In this document: positions 11,601 to 23,600 of the stretch, piece after piece | Layout: each line of letters opens with the position of its first letter | How positions within the stretch are numbered: position 1 is the stretch's first letter | From: Trileptium ribeirensis | Lineage: Eukaryota; Nematoda; Enoplea; Enoplida; Thoracostomopsidae | DNA: 64,000 nt | Assembly: GCA_030248225.1 (NCBI GenBank) | Contig: JASANE010000473.1 | Coordinates: 1-64,000 of the forward strand | Reading direction: 5' to 3' | The notes under the pieces: model-generated | What the model saw: only the letters and a program-made list of their open reading frames with translations | Databases searched by the model: none | What the model was told of the DNA's origin: nothing | Position numbers and translations under genes: made by a program

Positions 11601-14600
11601 GCTTAAACTGAAAACAGCAAAATATTGAAGGTATTTCAAATTTAAGCATGAAATTCTAAATTTTGTGTGAGATGCCACTTGTGTCATTGGCTTTTAGTAG
11701 CGATAGGTCAAGTTATTGATAGTAATATGGTATAGGTTATGCTAAAGATATGTGGTTTAAATTTATGTGTACAATTTATGATTTTCCGGACCTTAATATT
11801 TCGGAGGCAGATAATATTGCCTGTTGCGGAAGTCATTTCTTGTGCTAAAGGCAACTTTGTTGAATAATCTGCGTTGAAATGTGGGCCTTGTACGAAGTTC
11901 GGAAAACCAGAATTGACAACTGAGTTAATAATTTCCAGCAATCATTGGGCCTTTGCAGCATTCAATTCGGGAAAATGCGTAGTTTTTTTACTAGATCTAC
12001 AGCATTATAGAAATAAAGATAATCCGTTATACTATTTTGCAGCGAAGAAATTGTTCCGTAGTTGTGCCTTTTGCTACTTTCAGCTATTTCTAAACTGAAG
12101 GTTCTACGTCCACTGCAGTGAATTTTCATCATGCTCTTGTGAGTTGCATCATGCTTATCATGCATACTAAGCGTCTAGGTACCGGAATTCCCAGCTACCG
12201 TAAAAATTATTGGAATTTTATGATAATTGAATTTTATGTTAATTGAAAAAAGGAGAAACAAAAAGAAAAACAAGCAAACCCAGAAACAGAATCTATGCGC
12301 CTAGCTATATAATGATTTGTCACTATACTAGTTGCCGCAAGATTATAATGCAGAGCAGAGATTCCTTTGGACCATCGGCGTTGCAAAATTCAGAGCCAAG
12401 ATTAGGAAAAGGCACAAACAACTAAGTGACCATATTTTTCGGGCAAAATAGCTTAATGGGTTATACTTATTTTATATAAGGCTATGGGTTTGCTACACAA
12501 ATTTCGTATTTTTCTCAAATTTAGTGCACTAAAAGCCCAACGGTATTTGAGAATAGCATGAACTCCAGATGTATTCAGTTTTTGTTTGTTCATATTTTTG
12601 TTTTTCAAGTAATAATAATTAAAACGGAGTGAGCGGAGTTTTCACTGAGGGCACAAGGTAAAAAATCGTGGAAATTTCATTTTTAGTCTCCCGCTGTCAA
12701 ACATAGCTCATTTTTTGATAAACGGATTTGCCAACTTTTTGTCGATAGCAAAAGTGATGAGAATTTTCCCTTTAGTTGAACGTGAAGGCTCTGACCCCAT
12801 ATTCTGGTTTTTAAGAGTTCTTTGTCAAATCTACTATACTGTTACCAGTGCTTCGCAGGCTATATCTCGCGACGGTGGCATCGCATAGAATCAGGTCATC
12901 GAGATCTACAACTTAGCTTACCACGAGTTTTTTCTGGTACCACTGTGGGCTGTGGTTCTGGTATAGCTGTGGGCCCGAATATGGTTCGTCGACCCTTTGC
13001 CAGAAATGTTTCAAATTTTGCCATGTTATTGCTTGTTTTTACCTTAAAATGACGGTTCTTTTCCATTATGTTGCCGCAAGATTATAATGCAGAGCAGAAA
13101 TTCCTTTGGACCATCGGCGTTGCAAAATTCAGAGCCAAGATTAGGAAAAGGCACAAACAACTAAGTGACCATATTTTTCGGGCAAAATAGCTTAATGGGT
13201 TAATATACTTATTTTATATAAGGCTATGGGTTTGCTACACAAATTTCGTATTTTTCTCAAATTTAGTGCACTAAAAGCCCAACGGTATTTGAGAATAGCA
13301 TAAACTCCAGATGTATTCAGTTTTTGTTTGTTCATATTTTTGTTTTTCAAGTAATAATAATTAAAACGGAGTGAGCGGAGTTTTCACTGAGGGCACAAGG
13401 TAAAAAATCGTGGAAATTTCATTTTTAGTCTCCCGCTGTCAAACATAGCTCATTTTCGGATAAACGGATTTTGCCAACTTTTTTTCGATAGCAAAAGTGA
13501 TGAGGATTTTCCCTTTAGTTGAACGTGAAGGCTCTGACCCCATATTCTGGTTTTTAAGAGTTCTTTGTCAAATCTACTATACTGTTACCAGTGCTTCGCA
13601 GGCTATATCTCGCGACGTAGGCATCGCATAGAATCAGGTCATCGAGATCTACAACTTAGCTTACCACGAGTTTTTTCTGGTACCACTGTGGGCTGTGGTT
13701 CTAGTATAGCTGTGGGCCCGAATATGGTTCGTCGACCCTTTGCCAGAAATGTTTCAAATTTTGCCATGTTATTGCTTGTTTTTACCTTAAAATGACGGTT
13801 CTTTTCCATTATGTTGCCGCAAGATTATAATGCAGAGCAGAAATTCCTTTGGACCATCGGCGTTGCAAAATTCAGAGCCAAGATTAGGAAAAGGCACAAA
13901 CAACTAAGTGACCATATTTTTCGGGCAAAATAGCTTAATGGGTTATACTTATTTTATATAAGGCTATGGGTTTGCTACACAAATTTCGTATTTTTCTCAA
14001 ATTTAGTGCACTAAAAGCCCAACGGTATTTGAGAATAGCATGAACTCCAGATGTATTCAGTTTTTGTTTGTTCATATTTTTGTTTTTCAAGTAATAATAA
14101 TTAAAACGGAGTGAGCGGAGTTTTCACTGAGGGCACAAGGTAAAAAATCGTGGAAATTTCATTTTTAGTCTCCCGCTGTCAAACATAGCTCATTTTCGGA
14201 TAAACGGATTTTGCCAACTTTTTTTCGATAGCAAAAGTGATGAGGATTTTCCCTTTAGTTGAACGTGAAGGCTCTGACCCCATATTCTGGTTTTTAAGAG
14301 TTCTTTGTCAAATCTACTATACTGTTACCAGTGCTTCGCAGGCTATATCTCGCGACGTAGGCATCGCATAGAATCAGGTCATCGAGATCTACAACTTAGC
14401 TTACCACGAGTTTTTTCTGGTACCACTGTGGGCTGTGGTTCTGGTATAGCTGTGGGCCCGAATATGGTTCGTCGACCCTTTGCCAGAAATGTTTCAAATT
14501 TTGCCATGTTATTGCTTGTTTTTACCTTAAAATGACGGTTCTTTTCCATTATCCCCAGCCCGAATTTGGTCAATTTTAAAGACACAGAGCTGATTTTGGC

Positions 14601-17600
14601 GCCAACCGATTCAGCTCGATGAGGCGGCTCAGAAAATGCTCATTTTACCCATATTCATGAATTTTTTCGATTTTGTGAGGTTTCAATGGTCCCTCTTGGA
14701 AATCCAAAATTTTTTCTTCGGAATGTGGTCATGGTTGATACCATTCGACTCGACCTAATGAGATAAATATAGTGGTGTGTAGTATATTGAAATCCAAGCC
14801 ACTGTTAGAAAGTTTTGAGGGCACAAGAAAGCCTGAGGGGCGAAAATAAAATGCAGGCCTTGCCGTTCTCGATATACTAAGGCTAAGCCTTAGTCTTATC
14901 CTAAACTAAGGTTTTTATATGAGACATACACTAAGCCTAAATCGGGGGCTACCGCCCCCGAACTCTCGCTCTAAGCTGTTCCTTTTTCTAACGCTATAAC
15001 GTACTGCCCTCGGGGTTACTTGGGCCCTCATAACTTTCTAACGGTGGCGTAGATTTCCATATATATACTACAGACCAGTAGATTTCTCTCATCAAGCCGA
15101 GTTGAATGGTGAAAAACATGACCATATTCCGAAGAAAAAATTTTTTGGATTCCCAAGGGACCTGAAAAAAGTAAAAAAAAATTTCAGGGATATGAGTAAA
15201 ATGAGTATTTTCTGAACCGCCTCACCGTGCTGAATCGATTGGTACTAAAATCGGCTCTGTATCGTCAAAATTGACCAAATTCGGGCTCGGGGGGATAATG
15301 GAAAAGAACCGAAATGAGTGCCTATTAGGTTATCAAGCACGCTGAGTACGATGATATTCCTATCTAGAGCCCAACTTGACTATATTATACCTTTGCATGG
15401 GGTTTCAATGGTTTTACTATGGACGAACCCGATTTCCAAAATGTAGTGCGTTTTCATTTATTTGATTATGTATTACGTGCAGGGCATCAAAAATGGTCTT
15501 ATATATACTTACTTGTGATGGTTGAATGCAATGATGTGGTTACCTATGTTTCGGGGTGCATATTTCATGTCATTCCATTGGTTTTCAATAGGTGTAGGGT
15601 CAATGAATCTGATTTCCAGAATATTCTTGCTGTTCATAGCTTGGTACCTGACATCAAAAAGTATATATAGAGATTTTTCGGTATGATGAATAGAATGATT
15701 TGGTCAGTGTCAGTCAGTCCAGCGTGCATATTTAATACCTTTCCATCGATTTTGTAATGGATTTATTGTCAATCATCTTGAATATAAATAGTCTGTCTTA
15801 AGCTGTTTGGCTACGTATTGCGTATAGGCCATCAAGAATTGTCTATATAGGTTTCTCGGAAGGCTGAATGTTATGGTTAGGTTATCCAGAGACCATCAGA
15901 AATATTTGATGCGATGTCAGTTGTTTTCGATGAGTTTATGTTCGACTAGATTCTAGGATTTTCAATGGGTTCAGGGCTCAAGAGGTTTTAGTGTGATATA
16001 CATCAAGCACAACCTAACCTATTACATGTGATTAAACAAAATGATCATTTAAAATGAAATCGCGCTCTCTACGTTTCACCCTTGCTTGGGAGATGCTAGC
16101 TAAAGTTGAATTTTCATGGTATTTGGGGATTTGTCGTCAAATAACACGAAAATGGTATTGAATTGTATTTGTACAAATTCAAAGGTCCATGGATTTGTAT
16201 AATTTATTTGGATTGGATGTTACAAGTATTGCGAAATACAACCTTTTTGCTTGTCTGGTTGTAGTGGTTGAAAATATGGTTTCGAGATAAACTTTAAATC
16301 TGCGGTGTTACTTATTTTTATAATTTTATAAGAAACATTTTGAAAAATTGACAAATTTAGGACGGGACTAGGAATACGAATGTCGCTGCCTGTACAGATT
16401 TTCTAAACGCTAAAAGACGTGTACTTACTGTTGAATACACTATACGGTTATCACAAGCGTATACATAACCATTGTTTGTACGAGTCAAGCTATATGGTTT
16501 CAGGAGTAAGAAAACATCAGTAGCAATAATAATGTTATTAAATAAGCCAGTAATCCACTGATACTATAATAAAACAGATAATAATTCGCATTATGTTGCT
16601 ATATACTAGTGGTAGTAAGCATTTGTAACCGTGGCAAAGTATTTGAGAAATTATATTAATCTTACATCAAACAAGCTATGTTTGATAAAACGGCCCATAA
16701 ATACGACGGGATTTCAATAGCCTCGAAGCAAGCAATAATTGGGCATTGTCGCAGCTGAGCCGTGATGAAAGTTCCAAAATTTCCCAGGCTCGCTCACCAT
16801 ATCAGTTTAACTGGAAGTAAGGAAAGTTGGGTTCTTTGCGGTGTAGGAGACCGATTTTATAGCTAGAAAAGATGGGTTCGATATGTGCCAATATGGATGG
16901 AGTTGTCAAGTGTAAATTTTAACCATAGGTTTAATTTTACTTCAGCGGTCTACCGCTGTCGACAGCAACTAAGAAAAATTATGAGTCATATCTTAATTTT
17001 GACCAATTTTAAAGGGTTAGGTCAATTAAGCAGCGAAGCTTAAACTTAGCTGTAAAAGAGATTCGTTTATTTTAGCTCTGGTGTATTAGCTAGTAACTGG
17101 TTGGATACAGAATTATTATGCAAAGCGGAATCACATTCAAATTATTGATGCCCTTTATGCACATCAATTACATTGGCATTGAAACTTGTATGTAAAATAT
17201 AACCCTCATTTGCAGCTCATAGTTAATTATCGACTGATTTACCTGACGTAAACCAAAATAATAATTCCGTAAAAAACTGGCTCTAATCCTCTAGTCCTGG
17301 GACTAGAAGGACTTGACCACTGTAGGTAATTATATGTGACCTCTAAGGATCAGTTATTAATTTCAGATAAAATTTAAAATTGGGTATAAAGATTTTTAGT
17401 GTTTAAAATATCTGCTCTCGGTCATTTAAATAATACATATTCAGGTTAGATAAATTTCATTCCAACGCCCATTTCTGTTTCATTATAGCTAAACAACGTA
17501 CTGCTTCAAATTTTACAGAGTCTTAAGTGCTAGAATTCATTCCAGCGTCACTATTACAATACCCATATCCACGCGGAAATAAGTACACGGGCCCATACTT

Positions 17601-20600
17601 TTACCCAAAGTAACCCTGATGTGGAAATTAACACAAATACGGGCAATACTGTGGCGAACAATTCCTACATCAATTACGTAGCAGTGTATACCATAATGTA
17701 AGACTATGTCAATAAAATTGTTACAAATTGTGTACAAGCAGTGCATTACTTAGTTTACATAGTTTGTCTGAATTGCAACACGCAATATCTATGATAATTT
17801 AAATATGAATTTGTGCATTAAATAGTACTGTTTGGTACGCATAGTTTGTATGAAATTACACAGCATATGTAACATAAATTATACAAGTATTTGCATGAAA
17901 TTGCATATAAAATGCGTGATTATGCACACCTAATTTGTGTAAAATTTCAGACAGTAAATGTATGTTTTGTAGCCCATAATGTTTGAAGCTGCATAAACAG
18001 ACATATTATAAAATGAAAAATTAGATAAAAAAATTCCAATTATATATAAACATTCATACATTACTTACGTGTATTTTATAACGAACAAAATATGTATAAA
18101 ACTTCATATATCACATATATTAAATTTAATACAAAAACATATGTAATGCATATATATTTAATTTCATACAAATAAATATAACGTTTTATATAAAACATAT
18201 ATGCTACAAAAATATATATTCAAATATATGCATTGTATATGTTGCGTTTCATGTAAACCGTATTCAAATTCATACAACTTATGTGTTGTATTTAATGCAA
18301 ATATATGTTAGCGTCCATACATTATGCGGTATTTTTCTTACTATAAAGTGTTAAAATCCAATCAGCTGCTTTTGTATTTTTATACGAACGAATCTGAAAA
18401 TTCAGACAAAATAGCAAACTGCTGCATCAAGCTCCACGAAAAATTATTTTGATATACCTACATTGCAAATGTATGAACAGTCGCACATAAAACTGATGTA
18501 AAAGAGACCACACAAGTAATGTATGACATAATACGCATATATCTAAAACATATAATAGTTATTTTAAAGAGGTGTGAGTATACCGAGAACAGCATAGCAT
18601 GTATTTCACTTCTACACGTAAAGGTTACATTGGCCGGTTCTCGAAAGAATCCGTTAGGTCAGTCAGGCTAAATTTTGTTGTACTATCTATAACTTGGACC
18701 GGTTTTGTCCCTGTGGTTTATATTTTTGCAGTGAATGTATCCTAGTAGCATCCTCATAGTATAAATAATGCCTTATCAACCGTTCCACTACGGAATATAG
18801 CAGGTAAAACACCTGTTTTGACTCAACATAGAATGCAAAAATTATAAAGGTATAACCTATAAGTTTTAAATGATTTTGTGGTATGGCCTAAATTTTATCC
18901 GCTTATTTATGTTTCCAATCGAAAAGTGTAACCGGTCACATAAAACTTAAAATGTATAATTGGTAACCCAACACTCGCAGCTCAGCATTTATAGTTATAA
19001 CTAATACATTTATGATTAGCTGTTGTATATTATGCCGTTCTTTCCACTGTAGGTCGCAGTTATGGCAGTATGTGGTCCGGACGTAGGTACAACACCACCG
19101 GTATGGTGCCAGTATTCAGAAATCCTCAAGGTAAATATGCATATAACTAACTTTATATGTTTGTATCTTCACCCGACGGTTGTGTCATCCGTGAATCCGC
19201 TTCCACCCCCAGCACACAAATGACAATATTTCCTTGAATGGATTCCTACGTCAGATCCTTATTGGGACGTCTTAGTCTCAATATTTTTCTACACATACTT
19301 ACTGACACAGTTTTGCAAGTAATCAATGGCTGGCGCTGCGGTCGTATCCACTATTCAGGCACTTCTGCAGTTAGGATTCCTTGGGTCTTTTTGTAGAATC
19401 CGTCCCATTCCGAAAATCAACATTAAAGATACTGATAATTTGGGTATATACCATTCTTTAGTTTTGTTCGATAACGTTATATATATACGATTCGAACCAT
19501 ATTGCTTAGTTGAGGCGAGTGGTGTGGAAAGGGCTGAATGGATGGGCTATGCAACTAGCCCATTTATGTGAAAGGCTAAATCGTAATTGATTGACTAATG
19601 AATCTACTGTGGGATTTTCGCACCAGTCGAATCAGCTCACCATTGCGTTTCGAAATGTAATAATTATATTTTGCATTTACTGAAAAAACAATTTTTTTTT
19701 CGGAATTTTTCGGCCCCGAATAGGGACCACTGGTAATCTAAAAAATGTAAAATATTTTTGCTGAAATGCATATGTCTTCCCGATCTCGTCAACCTAAGTC
19801 GAGCGGCACCCAAACTATGACCGTATCTTCAAAATTGGCAGATTTGGGGCTGGATGATTCCGATTCGTCTCGGCATACGATTCTGGTCCATGAGAAGCAG
19901 GCAGTAGTATGTTAGATTGCGTCAGCATTGTCGTTGTTCTCCACGAATTTTGCGCAATGCGGTACTTTCGACAAACATATATAATGTATATACAAGAAGG
20001 CATGTAGGTATATAAATCATGTATATCTTTGTTGCAGTGTTTTTGCAATGTAGTGAAATATTACGCAGACGCCAAATTATGTAAATATGTTGTTATGCAA
20101 TTTGACTTACCCGACTACCAGATACTTCGTTTCATTTTGCTTTCAGCAAAAAATTTCATCTACAAGCAGTTGTTGTAGCAAAAATAATGTAGTGTGTGTC
20201 GCACCTGGATCTCGATAACGGTTGGGCGGATTTTGATGCAAGATAGCTCATTCGAACCGCAATGCTCGATTTAGTTGACGGAGCCCGATTTTTGAATTTT
20301 TTCCAGTGGGAAAAGTTATGGGGCAAAATGACGTCATTTTGGCCCATTTTTCGGGCACCCCCTCCAGGTTTTGCGGCTTTTCTCAATAAGTAACCGAGGT
20401 ATTCGCAAACTAAAATAGGCCTATTCCATGTAGCTTTACCAGGGCTTTCCAATGATATATAACAAGTTTTTCCAACTATTTCCCAATCTGGAGTCTATAA
20501 ACTTATAGTTGGCGCCAAATTTCATATTTGGTGAAAAGTCGTGGGAAATGCATCTAAATGTGTGTTTTTGTTGCTTTTAGTGTCTTATATGGGGTTTTCT

Positions 20601-23600
20601 GGGCAGATAAACTCATTTTAAGTGTTAAAAATATTGTTGGGAAAATATTTTTTACACTTCTGGTTCATACTTGGCATAAAAAAATGACGTTTTCGAAATT
20701 TTTGCTGAAAAGTCGTGGGAAAAGCACCTGAATGTGTGTTTATTGTTTCTTTTAGTGTTTTATATGGGGTTTTCAGATAAACTCATTCCAAGTGTTAAAA
20801 ATATTGTTGGGCAAATATTTTTCACACTTCCGCTTCGGGGGATTGTTCTCACCACTCGAATTCTGGCTCGCATGCGAGCTACACTAGTGTAGAGTGGTTT
20901 TAAAACCATACTGTTTTATAATTGACATGTTTGTTAATCGATACTTTGTTCTAATTCAATATCTATATTATACGCGGTCTCGTAGATGAAAATGACTGGT
21001 CTACTGGACCGGTTATGTTCTTGGCTAGAATCCGTAAACTGACGCTATGTAGTAATTATCTACCAAAACTATCCGTGATACATATTTGTGTTATTGGCTA
21101 ATATATATATCACGAATGTTATTGTAGAAATTGAAAATGAAACATTAGCAAATTCTTTTTGCTCAGGTCGTGTTAACATTAAGTCCGATCCGATAAAATT
21201 AAACTTTTCGCCAGTCGCGCACTGTATATGTGTTGCATGTATTTTTTGATGAGCACAGTCCGATACGCATGTGACACAAAATTGTGCATGTGGTATCTTA
21301 TTGTATCGGGATGGAGCAGCAATACACAATACGCATAGAAATCCATTCGGATCAAATACGATGTGAACACGGCCTCGGATTTAGCAACGAATAAAATATA
21401 TCACGGAAATTTTCAAATAACCTGTTTTACTTTCACGTTTTCAACCCCGACCACAGCTGTTGTATGAAATATTAAAGAACAATTTGATTGCACATCCTGG
21501 TCTAACCGGATTCTGATCTCAGTATGAGATATAGTAAACAAGTTATTTAATGAACTGCTAGGTTGCAAAGTTGTCATTTGAGGAACATAACGCCGTTTAT
21601 ACAAGTTTGTTCAACGTACACTGAACGATAGACGCTATAAACAACTACGGACATAATAGATAGTATAATAAATTATTGAGGAAACTCTTAGTGAGTTTCG
21701 ACTGATATTTATTCAGTTAATCATTGAATATTTTGTTCCCTAATACCTATATTTTGTCATTTAAGGAACAGATTACATGCATTTCAGGAACACGTCCGCT
21801 TTTAAGGAACATGTTCGTTTTTAAGAAACAGTTGCTAGATTGTTAACAAATTTTCATACTATGGTCACGGGAATATTACAGATCAATGATATTTAGCTTA
21901 GAATCACGCCGCTTCTGCCTCCACTTATATAACTGGCAACATAATAGCGATTAAGAACTGACTTAGCAACGGCGGACCTGGTCCCTCTGCAGGACAGACT
22001 CAGAGCTGTGCGCAGATACGCCTATCCTGCACAATCCAGTATGCTCTTACAGATGGAGCTATTGGAAGTTACTATTCGGTTGCGTTTAATGAACAATGTC
22101 CAAGAAATTTGGTTTGCTTTTTTAGCGCTCACTGTCAAATAATAACTGATTACCTTTAGGGTTCGCTTCTTGGTTTCTTTTATGGAGCCAGTGAGCGTTG
22201 TCGTGGGCATGACTAAATTGTTCATTTTACTAAATTGTTCATTCACTAAATGACTAAATTGTTCATTCACTAAATTGTTCATTAAATTGTCATGGGCATG
22301 ACTATATTGGCAGGTCCGTTTAATTTGCACCGTTTTATCTAAAAATCTTTCGTAGTGGGTATCTTTCGCAAAAACAAACATTTGTTTACCCTGCGCTGCG
22401 GCAGAATTCATGACGGTATTACTTATTTCACACTGTCTTTAAGCTCGCAAGACAGTTTAAGCTACCATTTTGAATGGTAGCTACAAATTGTGCTGGGAGT
22501 GAATCTGGTTCCACTTCTGTGGAAAACAAAGTGTTTTTCTATCCAGTTCATCAGACAAATTAAATTCACTGTAACTAGTTGATAGAGGAGAGAAAGACTC
22601 GAATTTTAAGGTCTCGCATGGCTGTCTTTCCAAACCATGTCCGGCTCTGCTCTGGATGCTAACAGGATCGAGTCAACTCTTCACGAGCCGTGCTCGTTTC
22701 TGCTCTTCAGATTTCATGATTTTTATAGCATTTCTGATATTTTCCGTCTAATGGTAACGCTGGGGGTCATCCTATCTTGACCTGGGGAAACCTTATTTCT
22801 CTATACCTATAACCTACTATACAATTCTATGTTTGAAGTTATATTTAATTCATAAACATGCGAAGCTAAGAGCAATAAAATAGTTTACACCGGGAGACAT
22901 AGGTTTTAAAATTTGGCAAAAATTCTTTTCAATATCTTGTATATATACAATAAAACGCAATTATTATTCAAAAGTTAGGGTTATATAACTTGAATAAAAA
23001 TTTTAAAACTATATTAAATAAATTTAGCGCAAACACAAAGCGTTTAGGGACCACATCGTCTCAAACTTCTCAGTATATATACCTATGTACCGCAACAAAT
23101 TTGTGCGGTTTCGCAGTTGTGAACTTGAACATGATAGTCATATTAAAACATACTCAAAGTAGTAGAATTTGACAATTTTTCCTGGTTTGTTTAGAAACTC
23201 GAACATTTTATTAAATGAATTTCTTTATGGACAGGTGAATACGATGGCACAGGTTGAACGATTTGCATTTTACGAACGAGCAAAGTCTGCTTTTGCAGTG
23301 GTCCATACAGGGTAATGAAATATTGCTCTTGGTCTAATGCTAAGTAAATTCATTGGTAATAAGGACTCCATGATGTTTAATTAATATTAGTCTTTGTAGC
23401 CGCATATTAATTTGATTATTTTGTCGATACATTTGTACGTTGCATATAATACGCTATCGAACTAGCACGGTCTAACTAACACACCAGCAGCAAGTAAAGC
23501 AGTTACCTTCGGGCTTGTAATATTAGTTTAGTATAGAGCAACCCATGTTACGCTGTCTACTTCTCTATCAGTATGTGTTTTGTTCAAACTGTTATAAATC

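Noticed and set aside
12822..14535. Three 76-codon open frames, one per 740-bp unit, as a tandem gene family
   Set aside because: The readings begin at TTG, resemble no protein, and stay open only because the units are nearly identical. The related copy at 49.7-50.0 kb does not preserve the frame.
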